Source: Deltaproteobacteria bacterium
GTDB taxonomy: Bacteria; Desulfobacterota; Desulfobulbia; Desulfobulbales; Desulfurivibrionaceae
Length of the DNA stretch: 64,000 nt
Direction of reading: 5' to 3'
NCBI GenBank assembly: GCA_021802775.1
Contig: JAJZRJ010000005.1
Span: 34,887 to 98,886, forward strand
Position 1 is the first letter of the stretch. The number at the start of each line of letters is the position of its first letter. The translations under genes were made by a program, and so were the position numbers. Under the pieces are notes generated by a model, which searched no databases, was not told the origin of the DNA, and saw only the letters and a program-made list of their open reading frames with translations. Positions 43,828 to 54,300 of this stretch are shown in pieces.

Positions 43828-45787
43828 AACATTCCTTGCCCACAGCTATCTGGTGCTGCTCCTGCCGCTGACCGCCTTTGTCGTCATCGGCCTCTGGCTG
43901 GGACGGAGCAATCCCCGCGCCGCGGCGTGGCTGGCGGTGGCCCTGGCCGCGGTCAACCTGGCGGTGGGTCTCGCCCTGGCGCTGGCCTCCTTTGACCACG
44001 TCTTCGAGCCCCTGGCCACGGGCGGCGCCTCGGCCCTGGTGGCGCTGAATGTCGAGTGGCTCAACTTCACGCCCTCGCTGACCGCCCGCCTGGGCATCTA
44101 TCTCGATCCCATCTCCGTGGTCATGATGGTGGTGGTAACGACCATCGCCCTGCTGGTCACCTTCTATTCCATGGGGTATATGAAGGGCGACGAGGGGTAC
44201 GGCCGTTTCTTCGCCCTCCTCTCCCTCTTTGTTTTCTCCATGCTCGGGCTGACCCTTGCGAGCAACATCTTCCAGATGTTCGTGTTCTGGGAACTCGTCG
44301 GGGTATCCTCATACTCGCTGATCGGTTTCTGGTACCAGAAACCCTCGGCCGTGGCGGCCAGCAAGAAGGCCTTCATCGTCACCCGGTTCGCCGATGCCTT
44401 CTTTCTGCTGGGGATCATCATGGTGAGCTACTACGCCGGCAGTTTCGATTTCGCGGTGCTCAACGACCCGGCCACCGCCCGGGTCCTCGCGCAGCAGACC
44501 CTGCCGTGGGGACCGGGGCTCCCGGTTCTCACCGTGGCGACCTTGCTGATCTTCATCGGCGGCTGGGGAAAATCCGCCATGTTCCCCCTCCATGTCTGGC
44601 TGCCGGACGCCATGGAGGGACCGACGCCGGTCTCCTCCATCATCCATTCCGCCACCATGGTCGTGGCGGGCGTCTTCCTCACCGCCCGCATGTTCCCCCT
44701 CTTTGTCGCCGCGGACCTGACCATGGAGGTCGTCCGGTCGGTGGGCGCCTTCACCGCCCTATTTGCCGCGGTGATCGCCATTACCCAGTTCGACATCAAA
44801 CGGATTCTCGCCTTTTCCACCCTCTCGCAGCTGGGCTATATGATGTTCAGTCTCGGGGCGGCCAAAATCTCGGCGGGAGATGGAGGCATCAACTCCTTGG
44901 CCTACAGCGCCTCCATCTTCCACATTTTCACCCACGCCTTTTTCAAATGCCTCCTCTTTCTCGGGGCGGGCGTGGTCATCCACGCCGTGCACAACAACGA
45001 CCTGACGCACATGGGCGGCCTGCGCAAACAGCTGCCGAAAACCTACTGGTCGATGCTGATCGCCTGTCTGGCCATCAGCGGGGTCTATCCCTTTGCCGGC
45101 TTCTGGTCCAAGGATGCCATCCTCCTCGGGGCCTGGCAATCCGGCCATTATCTCACCTTCGGGGTGGGACTGCTGGTGGGCGGACTGACCGCCCTCTACA
45201 TGTTCCGCTTCTTCTTCCTGATCTTCCATGGCGAATCACGGCAGGAAGCGCATGCCCCCCTGCATGAAGATCCGGTCATGACCCTGCCGATCATGATGCT
45301 GGCGGTGCCGTCGGCACTGGCCGGCATCATGGCCGAACATTTTTTCGTCACCCATGTCATCCCTCCCCTCTCCCCCATCCCCCCCGCCGGTACACTCCCT
45401 CATGCAGGCTGGCTGCCTCTGGCAGCCAGCCTTACCGGCCTCACCGGCCTGCTGCTCGCCTGGTTCCTGTACGGCCGCGGCAGCCGCGCGCTGGTTGCCG
45501 TCTCACGGGAGCGGATGGGGTTTCTGTACACACTCGTCAGCAACAAATTCTACATCGACGAGGCATATCTCTTCATCACCCGCCGGCTCATCTTCGACGG
45601 GGTGGCCGCGCCGATCAAATGGTTTGACCGCCGCGTCGTTGACGGCACCATGGACGCCGTCGGCTGGCTCCTTCAGCACGGCGGCAACGGCGTACGCCTG
45701 GCGCAAAACGGGCTGCTTACCTTATATCTGGGAATGTCCATCCTGGGGATCGTCCTGCTGTTTCTTTTCGGCGGCTTCCCCTTTTAA
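43820..45787 (+). CDS. nuoL: NADH-quinone oxidoreductase subunit L
   Basis: A 655-residue antiporter-like proton pump with about 16 helices and the long lateral helix at the C-terminus. It shows the W-E-L-V-G-V-S-S-Y-S-L-I-G-F-W block with the conserved glutamate, W-L-P-D-A-M-E-G-P-T-P-V-S-S-I-I-H, and the L-G-Y-M block. Length is normal for the family. The stop is followed by nuoM after 15 bases. Confidence 0.97.
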   Translation: MAETFLAHSYLVLLLPLTAFVVIGLWLGRSNPRAAAWLAVALAAVNLAVGLALALASFDHVFEPLATGGASALVALNVEWLNFTPSLTARLGIYLDPISVVMMVVVTTIALLVTFYSMGYMKGDEGYGRFFALLSLFVFSMLGLTLASNIFQMFVFWELVGVSSYSLIGFWYQKPSAVAASKKAFIVTRFADAFFLLGIIMVSYYAGSFDFAVLNDPATARVLAQQTLPWGPGLPVLTVATLLIFIGGWGKSAMFPLHVWLPDAMEGPTPVSSIIHSATMVVAGVFLTARMFPLFVAADLTMEVVRSVGAFTALFAAVIAITQFDIKRILAFSTLSQLGYMMFSLGAAKISAGDGGINSLAYSASIFHIFTHAFFKCLLFLGAGVVIHAVHNNDLTHMGGLRKQLPKTYWSMLIACLAISGVYPFAGFWSKDAILLGAWQSGHYLTFGVGLLVGGLTALYMFRFFFLIFHGESRQEAHAPLHEDPVMTLPIMMLAVPSALAGIMAEHFFVTHVIPPLSPIPPAGTLPHAGWLPLAASLTGLTGLLLAWFLYGRGSRALVAVSRERMGFLYTLVSNKFYIDEAYLFITRRLIFDGVAAPIKWFDRRVVDGTMDAVGWLLQHGGNGVRLAQNGLLTLYLGMSILGIVLLFLFGGFPF

Positions 45788-45802
45788 CCGAGGATATCGC
45801 GC

Positions 45803-47317
45803 ATGAATGGCCCAACCCTGCTGACCGCCATCTGGCTCATTCCTTTTTTCACCGTTCTGGCCTCTCTGCCGGTGGATCGCCATAACCACGGCCTGATCAA
45901 GAAGATTTCGCTCCTTGGCAACACCATCAACCTCGGCCTCATCATCTGGCTGACGGTACGTTTCATACAGAGCGCCACCAGCCTCGGCACCGGCACCGGC
46001 ACCACCGCCACGGTGCTGCATTTCGCCATGAAAATGCCGTGGTTCGAACTCCTGAACATCGAATACAACATCGGGGTCGATGCCATTTCCGTGCTGATGA
46101 TCCTGCTCACCGGCACCGTCATCTTTACCGGCATCCTGGCAAGCTGGCAGGTGACCGACCAGGCCAAGGAATTCTTCGCCCTGCTCAATACCCTGGTTGC
46201 CGGCGTCTACGGGGTCTTCATCTCCTTCGACCTCTTCACCTTCTTTCTTTTCTACGAAATCGCGGTGCTCCCCATGTATCTGCTGATCGGCCTATGGGGC
46301 ACCGGCCGCAAGGAATACGCGGCCATGAAGCTTACCCTGATGCTGGTGGCCGGGTCGGCCTTCATCCTGGCCGGCATCCTGGGGCTCTATTACGAGTCGG
46401 GCATTGCCAGCTTCGACCTCATGAAGCTGGCCCAGGTCGATTTCGCCCCCTCGTTCCAGCTGTGGGCCTTCCCGCTCATTTTCGCGGGCTTCGGGGTGCT
46501 GGGCGCGCTCTTCCCCTTCCACACCTGGTCGCCCGACGGGCATGCCTCGGCGCCCACCGCCGTTTCCATGCTCCATGCCGGGGTTTTGATGAAACTGGGA
46601 GGATACGGCTGCCTGCGGGTGGCCATGTATCTCCTGCCCCAGGGGGCCGAGATCTGGATGCCGCTCTTCCTGGTGCTGGTCACCATCAACGTGGTGTACG
46701 GCGCCTTTGGCGCCATTCGCCAGACCGATCTCAAATATATCACTGCCTATTCATCGGTCTCCCACTGCGGCCTGGTCCTCTTCGGCCTCACCGCCATGAC
46801 CTATGCCGGGATGAAGGGCGCGGTACTGCAAATGCTGTCCCACGGCCTGATGACCGCCCTCTTCTTTTGCCTGATCGGCATGATATACGGCCGCACCCAC
46901 ACCCGGGAAATCGAAAAGATGGGCGGCCTCATGCGGGTGATGCCGTTTTTGTCGGTGGCCTTCGTGCTTGCCGGTCTGGCCGGCCTGGGGCTGCCCAGTC
47001 TTTCCGGCTTTGTCGCGGAAGCCACGGTCTTCATCGGCGCCTTTGCCAACCCCGCGCCCCTGAACCGCGTCTGCACGGTGCTGGCCGTGCTTTCCATCGT
47101 CGTCACCGCGGTCTATGTCCTGCGCACCGCCAACACCGTGGTCAACGGGCCGTTGCGGGAGCAGTTCAAGCATCTGACCGACGCCAGCCCGATGGAAAAA
47201 CTGCCGGTGGTCATCCTGCTCTTCACCATCTTCGGTATGGGGCTGCTGCCCGGGTGGATCATCAATCTGGTCAACGGTGCCATTGACCCTATCTTCCACA
47301 AGGTGGTGCAACAATGA
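45803..47317 (+). CDS. nuoM: NADH-quinone oxidoreductase subunit M
   Basis: A 504-residue antiporter-like subunit. It shows F-Y-E-I-A-V-L-P-M-Y-L-L-I-G, the F-P-F-H-T-W-S-P-D-G-H-A-S-A-P-T-A-V-S-M block and L-S-G-F-V-A-E-A. It overlaps nuoN by four bases. Confidence 0.97.
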   Translation: MNGPTLLTAIWLIPFFTVLASLPVDRHNHGLIKKISLLGNTINLGLIIWLTVRFIQSATSLGTGTGTTATVLHFAMKMPWFELLNIEYNIGVDAISVLMILLTGTVIFTGILASWQVTDQAKEFFALLNTLVAGVYGVFISFDLFTFFLFYEIAVLPMYLLIGLWGTGRKEYAAMKLTLMLVAGSAFILAGILGLYYESGIASFDLMKLAQVDFAPSFQLWAFPLIFAGFGVLGALFPFHTWSPDGHASAPTAVSMLHAGVLMKLGGYGCLRVAMYLLPQGAEIWMPLFLVLVTINVVYGAFGAIRQTDLKYITAYSSVSHCGLVLFGLTAMTYAGMKGAVLQMLSHGLMTALFFCLIGMIYGRTHTREIEKMGGLMRVMPFLSVAFVLAGLAGLGLPSLSGFVAEATVFIGAFANPAPLNRVCTVLAVLSIVVTAVYVLRTANTVVNGPLREQFKHLTDASPMEKLPVVILLFTIFGMGLLPGWIINLVNGAIDPIFHKVVQQ

Positions 47318-48735
47318 AGGCCCTGCTGCTCCCCGACCTCCTGTTGGTTCTCTCCGCCTTCGCGACCCTGGGGCTCGATCTCTTCATGCCCCGCGACAGC
47401 AAGGCGCCCTTTCATCTCGCCTGGGCCGGAGCCCTGGCGGTCTTTGTCGTCCTGCTTTTCCTGCCATACGACCAGCACGCCGTTTTCTGGGGCGGCTATG
47501 AGGCAAGCGGCCGCGGGCTGATGTATAAGCAACTCTTCGCCCTCTCCGCCGCCTTCACCATCCTGCTTTCCGGTTCCTACTTCCAGTCCGGCAACGGGCG
47601 GCAGCCGCTGGCCTACCAGGGGGAATTCTGCGCCATCATCCTGCTCGCCACCTTCGGTATGTTCACGGTGGTCTCGGCCACCGACCTGTTGACCCTCCTG
47701 CTCGGCATGGAGCTCGCCACCATCCCCCTCTACGCGCTGTGCGCCTTCCGCAAGGGCTGCCCGCTGGCCTCCGAGGCCTCGACCAAATATATCATCATGG
47801 GCAGCCTTTCCACGGCAGTGGCGGTCTTTGGTTACTCATTCCTCTACGGCTGCGCCGGCAGCCTCCGCTTCGACGCCGTGCTGGCCTACGCCACCCAGCA
47901 TCCGACCTCTCCGCTCCTGCTGCTCGGCGTGCTTCTCCTTCTGGCGGCCGCCGGCTTCAAACTGACCCTCTTTCCTTTCCACATGTGGGCGCCGGATGTT
48001 TACGAGGGAGCGCCGGCGCCGGTTACCGCCTTTCTCTCCGTCTCGTCCAAGGCCACGGCCATCGCTTTTCTGGCGGTGCTGGTCAATGGCCCCCTGGCCC
48101 CGCTCCACCAGCAACTCCAGCCCGCCTTTCTGTTGCTGGCCGCCATTACCATGACGGTGGGCAACCTCGGGGCGCTGAAGCAACGGAATCTTCTCCGCTT
48201 CATGGCCTATTCCTCCATTGCCCAGGCGGGCTACATCGTGCTCGCCTTCGCCGGCCAGGGCGCCATGGCCCAGACGACCATTTTTTACTACCTGCTGGTC
48301 TATGCCGCGGCCAACTACGCCACCTTCTTCATCATCGCGGTCATCGGCAAAAGCCGGAGCGAGGAAATCGAGACCCTGCAAGGACTCGGCCGGCAAAATC
48401 CGGGGCTGGCCGCCGTCCTCATGCTGGCCATGTTCTCCCTGGCCGGCATCCCGCCCCTGGCCGGCTTCACCGGCAAATTCATGCTCTTCGCCACGGCCGC
48501 CCAGGCGGGCTTTTACGGGATGGTCCTTTTCGCCGCCCTCAACTCCACCGTATCGCTCTACTACTATCTGCTCCTCATCAAGGAGGCCTACATCACGAAG
48601 CCGGCTTCCCCCATGCCGGCACTGGCCATGAGTCCCATCCAGCGGGCCAGCCTCATCCCCCTGACCGGAGCCATGATTATGCTAGGGCTGCTGCCCTCGG
48701 TCAGCACTGCTATTCGGAATATCTTGCTGGGATAA
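47314..48735 (+). CDS. nuoN: NADH-quinone oxidoreductase subunit N
   Basis: A 473-residue antiporter-like subunit and the last gene of the operon. It shows G-M-E-L-A-T-I-P-L-Y-A-L, F-H-M-W-A-P-D-V-Y-E-G-A-P-A-P-V-T-A-F and A-G-I-P-P-L-A-G-F-T-G-K. No nuoE, nuoF or nuoG follows. Instead an AAA ATPase is encoded on the other strand, so the complex must take electrons from another donor such as ferredoxin or a separate input module. Confidence 0.97.
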   Translation: MKALLLPDLLLVLSAFATLGLDLFMPRDSKAPFHLAWAGALAVFVVLLFLPYDQHAVFWGGYEASGRGLMYKQLFALSAAFTILLSGSYFQSGNGRQPLAYQGEFCAIILLATFGMFTVVSATDLLTLLLGMELATIPLYALCAFRKGCPLASEASTKYIIMGSLSTAVAVFGYSFLYGCAGSLRFDAVLAYATQHPTSPLLLLGVLLLLAAAGFKLTLFPFHMWAPDVYEGAPAPVTAFLSVSSKATAIAFLAVLVNGPLAPLHQQLQPAFLLLAAITMTVGNLGALKQRNLLRFMAYSSIAQAGYIVLAFAGQGAMAQTTIFYYLLVYAAANYATFFIIAVIGKSRSEEIETLQGLGRQNPGLAAVLMLAMFSLAGIPPLAGFTGKFMLFATAAQAGFYGMVLFAALNSTVSLYYYLLLIKEAYITKPASPMPALAMSPIQRASLIPLTGAMIMLGLLPSVSTAIRNILLG

Positions 48736-48865
48736 ATCCTGCCCCATGGCAGAGGGTTTTCGATGGGCATGACGTGACGTTGTTTCCAACCGCGATCACC
48801 GGTTGACACGACATGGAAAGCCCGAACGTAAAACCCGTGTGGACCTCCGCGGCCACGGCCTGGCG

Positions 48866-50014
48866 TTATTTTTTCCTTCTCAAAAGCCACAACCTGAAAA
48901 ATGGGTCTTGAAAGGCATATCTCCCATCGTGCGTTCTATCGGTGACATCCTTTGCCCAAAGACCGGCCAACGCTTTTTGGGCGGCCGAAGGCACCATGCC
49001 ATACTCCTGTAAGACACCTTTGGCATACAATTCATCCGGTTCGTCAGCAAGAATGTAGGCCATCTTCTGTTGCGTGAGCGACAACATATCCCAGGCGAGG
49101 GCATACTTGTTGTCTTCCCTCGCCAGCACCACATTGAGGGCTGCGTCGATATCGCCGTCCTGGATCACATCGCCCGTAATGTCCCACAGGACATGGCAAA
49201 GATGCTGCACCAAATACGGACAGCCCCTTGCCAACGTGACGATCCGGCTGATTTGTTTATGGTTGATCTTCCGGTTACCCTTGGCAAACTGTTTGACGAT
49301 AAAAGGCTGCCAATCCTTTTCCGGGATGCCGTTCATCGGCATGGTCTTGACCGATTGATAGAACGGCCGGCCCTTATCCCCGAACATCTGGATAAGTATG
49401 CTTTTTTTGCTGCCAGCAAAAATATAGCCCACCTTGCGGCCATGGGTCTGGAAATACGATCTCAGCTTTGCCTCAAGCCCCAGCTTGGCGATCTCCTGAA
49501 ATTCGTCAATGACGACGATGAACAGCGAGTTCTCTTTCTTCGCATAGGCAAAAGGAAGGTTGACCACTTGTTCCAGGGAAACTTGCTTCTCTTTCACTCC
49601 TACATCAAGAGCATAGGCAATATCGCCGGCCGCCGCACCCGGCCTGATACTGAACGACAAGCCGAAGCCGAGCTTATTCTTGATCGTTTCAATGACCCGC
49701 TCGACGCCACCCAGCTCGCGGGCAAATGCGTTGAAATATTCGTTCACAAAGTCGCCGACATCCAAAGCCCGGCTTGCATCGACATACATACACTTGACGC
49801 CCTCGGCTCGGCGCTGCTCGCAGAGCACCTCCAACATCGAAGTTTTACCGTACCGCCGCGAGGCGTACACAAGGACATTCTGGCCGGAAAGGGCGTCCGA
49901 CTTCAACTCCGCCAACTCTGTTCGCCGGCCACAGAAGTCGGCATCCTTCACCGCCCCGCCGAAAACGAAGGGGTTCCTTGGCTGTTTATCTTTCACGGCG
50001 TAACGCTCCTTCAT
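48866..50014 (-). CDS. AAA+ ATPase of the archaeal-ATPase (PF01637) type
   Basis: A 382-residue P-loop ATPase. It opens with N-P-F-V-F-G-G and F-C-G-R-R-T-E-L, then Walker A Y-A-S-R-R-Y-G-K-T-S-M at about 50-60, Walker B F-I-V-V-I-D-E-F-Q-E at about 164-173, and a C-terminal winged-helix-like part ending F-Q-D-P-F-F-R-L-W-L-L. This layout is common in archaea and in scattered bacterial genomes. By eye its base composition is more AT-rich than its neighbours, which suggests transfer. No partner nuclease (DUF234-like) is adjacent. Its role is unknown; defence or mobile-element functions are often guessed for the family. Confidence 0.85.
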   Translation of the reverse strand: MKERYAVKDKQPRNPFVFGGAVKDADFCGRRTELAELKSDALSGQNVLVYASRRYGKTSMLEVLCEQRRAEGVKCMYVDASRALDVGDFVNEYFNAFARELGGVERVIETIKNKLGFGLSFSIRPGAAAGDIAYALDVGVKEKQVSLEQVVNLPFAYAKKENSLFIVVIDEFQEIAKLGLEAKLRSYFQTHGRKVGYIFAGSKKSILIQMFGDKGRPFYQSVKTMPMNGIPEKDWQPFIVKQFAKGNRKINHKQISRIVTLARGCPYLVQHLCHVLWDITGDVIQDGDIDAALNVVLAREDNKYALAWDMLSLTQQKMAYILADEPDELYAKGVLQEYGMVPSAAQKALAGLWAKDVTDRTHDGRYAFQDPFFRLWLLRRKK

Positions 50015-50170
50015 TCTTTTTTGTTACCCTTACAAGCATAACAAAAAATATCATGTTGGAATTACGCTGTAAAGCATATTCGGTAAGTGCTCATGCCTTC
50101 TTTCTGGGTACCCGTGAAAGCACGTTGGCCTGAACGATATAACCTGGCTGGACGAGTCGGGAGGGGCGAC

Positions 50171-50198
50171 CCAACCCCGCCGGACTTGACGGGGTTGG
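50171..50198 (-). terminator. GC-rich hairpin after the glycosidase gene
   Basis: CCAACCCCG (50171-50179) and CGGGGTTGG (50190-50198) pair perfectly over nine bases, ten bases beyond the stop of the GH26-like gene on its strand. No T-run follows, so termination is only likely, not shown. Confidence 0.4.
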
Positions 50199-50207
50199 AC
50201 AAAGCAA

Positions 50208-51332
50208 TCAGCGGGGTTTGTAGATCGGCCGGTCGAGCCAGTAGGGCGAGGCCACGCCCTGGCGGTAGGCAGCGAGGGCCTCGGGTGAGGAGTTGACCCG
50301 CAGGTTGCTGTAGCTCTTGTCGGCGTTCTGCCAGCGCTCATGCCAGTACACCGCGGCCTTGAAACGCGGGTAACGGCTCTGAAACAACTCAAAGGCGCTC
50401 TTGATCCACGCCGCCTTGCTGCCGTTGTTGGGGAACTCCCCCACCCCCCATTCGGCCATCACCATCGGCTTGGTGGTATCCACCGCCGACAGTTCCCGGT
50501 AGGCGCCCTCGTTCACCTCGATGAACTGGCACCAGCCCTGCTTGTTGGTCTGCATGCCGTAGGTGCTCATGCCAAGCCAATCAACGTATTCCGGGCCGGG
50601 ATAGTAATGGGCCATCTTGTTCCACGGCTTCACCGGGTAGGTGGTGTGGTTGACGTGGAAACCCCAGAGGATATTGGTCACCCCCCGGGCCCGCACCCGG
50701 TCCACCACGTACTTGTAGGCCTGCTTGTAGAGTTCGGGCCCTTCGTACTGCACCGGATCGGCACCGGGGATCACCTTGCCGGCCCCGTAGAAGAACCCGG
50801 CCCAGGGGAACCAGTTGCCGTTCATCTCGATCCCCCAGGCCACCAGCATGGGCCGGCCAAAGGCCTTGGCGCCATCGGCCCAGCGGTCGATGTAGCGGTC
50901 CCACTTTCCGGCCAGGATCGCCCGCAGGTTGAATTTGTCCGGCGGCCGCCGTTCGTCGTAGGGGCGATCCCACGGCGACCAGAAGACCAGCGGCAGCGAG
51001 CCATGGCGGCTGAGCAGTTCCAGGTTCCTGGCGGGAAAACTCTGCTCGCCCCAGAAGCTCGAAAAGGCGATGATCGCCTGGTGCTTGCCCACCATCTTCT
51101 CGAACTGCTCGATGGCCTCCAGGGTTACCTTATCCTCGGCCTCGCCGAAATCGACATAGGCGCCGGTATAGGCCTTGCCCTCCGGCCAGGCCAGGGTCTG
51201 CGGCCCGCTCGATGCCGCCGGCGTTTTCTTCGATTCTTCCTGCCGGCAGCCAATCATCGGCAGCAGCAGCCCGCAGCACAGCAACACCAAGGCAGCCCAC
51301 CGCCGGCCAAGGCGTATTCCCGTTATTACCAT
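50208..51332 (-). CDS. Lipoprotein of the GH26-like glycoside hydrolase family
   Basis: A 374-residue lipoprotein. The signal peptide has a basic start, a hydrophobic core and a lipobox-like L-P-M-I-G-C near residue 29. The mature part is an (alpha/beta)8-type glycosidase resembling GH26 beta-mannanases: A-W-G-I-E-M-N-G-N-W-F-P-W with the likely acid/base glutamate, and V-M-A-E-W-G-V with the nucleophile. The ATG at 51332 is chosen for its basic signal start; GTG 51353 or ATG 51344 would add a few residues. It follows the synthase gene closely and probably trims or hydrolyses the exported polysaccharide. Confidence 0.85.
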   Translation of the reverse strand: MVITGIRLGRRWAALVLLCCGLLLPMIGCRQEESKKTPAASSGPQTLAWPEGKAYTGAYVDFGEAEDKVTLEAIEQFEKMVGKHQAIIAFSSFWGEQSFPARNLELLSRHGSLPLVFWSPWDRPYDERRPPDKFNLRAILAGKWDRYIDRWADGAKAFGRPMLVAWGIEMNGNWFPWAGFFYGAGKVIPGADPVQYEGPELYKQAYKYVVDRVRARGVTNILWGFHVNHTTYPVKPWNKMAHYYPGPEYVDWLGMSTYGMQTNKQGWCQFIEVNEGAYRELSAVDTTKPMVMAEWGVGEFPNNGSKAAWIKSAFELFQSRYPRFKAAVYWHERWQNADKSYSNLRVNSSPEALAAYRQGVASPYWLDRPIYKPR

Positions 51333-51349
51333 TCCATTCCCCATGGAAA

Positions 51350-54300
51350 TCACACGTTTTTAGAGGCAGGCACCGTCACCGAGCCGCTCCGTTCCTGCTT
51401 GCCCCAGCCGACCAAAGCGCCCTTGCCCGCCTTGATCAGCGACTTCCAGACCACCCAGCTCAGGAGCGGCCGATAGACGAACCGCATGGGCACGATGCGC
51501 CAGGCATTGCGCAGCGGTTCCGGCTCCAGGCGGCAGGCCAAGGCGGCAAGCAACAGGTCCATGCCGAGAAAGACCCCGATGAAGAGGGCGATCCGCAGCC
51601 CGCCGCCCATGAAGAGCGCGGCCACCAGGAAAGCGTCCACCAGCGGGCCGACCGCCACCAGCACGATCTGGAAAAACCACAGCCCCGGCAGGCTGAACCA
51701 GCCCAGGGCTCGATTGCGGTTGGAAAAGACCAGGTCCCGATGCTTCCAGAGGCATTGCAGGGTGCCGAAGGCCCAGCGGAAGCGCTGCTTGGCCAGGGAG
51801 CCGAACCGTTCCGGCGCCTCGGTCCAGGCCACCGCTTCCGGCGCATAGGCGACCAGGTAACCCAGGCGGTGCATGCTCAAGGTCAGGTCGGTGTCCTCAG
51901 CCAGGGTGTCGGTGCTGATGCCGCCCGCCGCCATCAGCGCGCTGCGCCTGAGAGCGCTCACCGCGCCCGGCACCACGGTGATGCAGTTGAGGTGGTGATA
52001 GGCGCGGCGGTCCAGGTTGAAGCCGCAGGTGTATTCGAGATCCTGGCAGCGGGCGATGAAGGTCCGGCGGTTGCCGACCTTGGCATGGCCGGAGACCGCG
52101 CCCACCCTGGGATCACTGAGCGGCGCCACCAGTTGGCGCACGGTGTCGGGCTGGAACTGGGTGTCGGCGTCCAGGGTGACCAGCACCTCGTGCCGGGCGG
52201 CGGCCAGACCGGCCCGCAGGGCGCGCGCCTTGCCGAGGTTTTCCTGGCAGAGCAGGCGGACCCGGCCGTCCCGTCGGCTCACCCTCTCGACCTCGTCGGC
52301 GGTGCGGTCGGTGGAACCGTCATCCACCACGATGATCTCCATTTCCCCCGGGTGGTCCGAGCGCAGCAGTGCATCCAGGGTGGAGGCGATGACCTTCTCC
52401 TCGTTGTAGGCGGCGATCACCACGCTCACCGGCGGGTGGAACGGGCCGACCGCCGTTTCGCTCCGCCGCTGGCGCATGGCCAGCCCGATCACCGCCAGGG
52501 TCCGCAGGACGACCAGGGCGGTGGCCACGATCATGAAGGACCAGAGGAACTTCTCCACCGAGTGGAGGATGTCGAACCCGCGGTCGCTGACCAGCCTTGA
52601 AAGCGGCGATTGATAGGCCGGCGGCGGCATCAGGGCCGCGGGTGAGAGGCCGATCAGCGTACCGAGCGGCACGATACGATCGCCGCGGGTTTCGAGATAA
52701 TCGATAATGGCCGGCAGAGCCTCCACTGTCTGCCGGCGGTCGCCGCCGGCGTCGTGCAGCAGGATCACCCGACCGAAGACGCGCCCCGCCTTGACCCGTT
52801 CGACCAGCTCCTCGGCGTCCGGCTTCTGCCAGTCCTTGGGGTCGATGCTGTGGCCAACCGTGAGATACCCAAGTCCCTGCGCAATCTGCACCGGGATAAT
52901 GCCAGCCTCGTTGGCCGGCCGGCTGTCGGCGTTGTAAGGCGGCCGAAAAAGCAGGGTCGAACACCCGGCGATCTTTTCCAGCAGCCGCTGGGTGGCATTG
53001 AGCTCCAGCAGGGCACGGTCGGCGGAAACCTTGGCCAGATCGGGATGGGAATAGGTATGAACCCCCACCTCGTGCCCCTCGGCCACCATCCGCCGCACCA
53101 GGTCCGGGTTGTCCTCCATCTTGTTGCCGAGCATGAAGAAGGCGGCCTTGACCCCCCGCTCCTTGAGGATATCGAGGATCTTCGGGGTCCACTTGGCGTC
53201 CGGCCCGTCGTCGAAGGTGATCGCCACCTGGTCGCCTGTACCTTCGCCCTGATGGGTCACGGTGAGATAGGAAGGGTAACGCAGGTAACGGCTGACAATG
53301 GTGCCGTCCGGCCCCACCCTCAGGTCACGGGCGCCGGCGCTGCGGGCATCCTCCACCCGGATGAAGTCGCCGCGGCCGAGGTTGGCAATGAGTTCGCCGG
53401 CCGGCATGGCCTGCAGGAAGACAAGGTGGCGACGGTCTGCCGCGCCGGGCGGCAGGCGCAGCGCCTGCCAGATCGCCGGGTCTTCGGTGCCGAGCTGGAA
53501 GATGCCGATGCCGCCCACGCCGAGACGGCGGGCGGTAAGCATCTGGTTGGTGAAGGTGATGGCATCGAGAAACCAGACCGTATGACGCTGATTGTCCTCG
53601 ACGTATGAGAAGAAGGGGTTGCCATGGGGCGGCTTTACCTTGCACCGGACCCCGGCGCGGCCGGCACGGGCCATGGCGTCGGCAAAGCCGATGAATTCGG
53701 CCTTGCCGCCCGCGGGCCAGTCGTAGCCGTAGGTGCCAAGGCTGATCACCCATTGCTCCGGCCTGCCGTAACTGGTCACCACCTTGAGCCAGCCGTCGAA
53801 CCACGCCTGCGAGGCAATGGGGCCAGGCTCGTCGTACTCGGAATTTTCATCGTGCAGCATGCCGACAAAGCGGTCCACCACCGGGGCCAAAGCCGCGAGA
53901 TCGAAGGCCCGCAACTCATCGCCCATGGGCACCCCGAACCAGAGCTGCATGTCGTGCTCGTGCAATGCCGCGGCCAACTCCCGCAGCAACGCCGTCAACT
54001 GCACCCGGTAGGTCGGATCGAGCTGGGACCAGTCGATGATGACGCCGCCGGCCTCGGCCTCCTTCAAATGGTCGATCACCTCGTGGACAAATTTCTCGCG
54101 CCGGGCGGGCGGGCCGTAGAGCACCCCTTCCACCGCCTCGGGCATCCAGGTATCCCCCCGCAGATTGTCGAGCCGCGGCATCAGCACCAGCCCGGCATCC
54201 CTGGCCAGTTCGCGCACATCGCCGTCGGCCGCCACCGTAAGCGTGCCCTCGCCATCGACCATGGTCAACCACTTGGGCGAAAGGTGGGTCAGCTCGGTGG

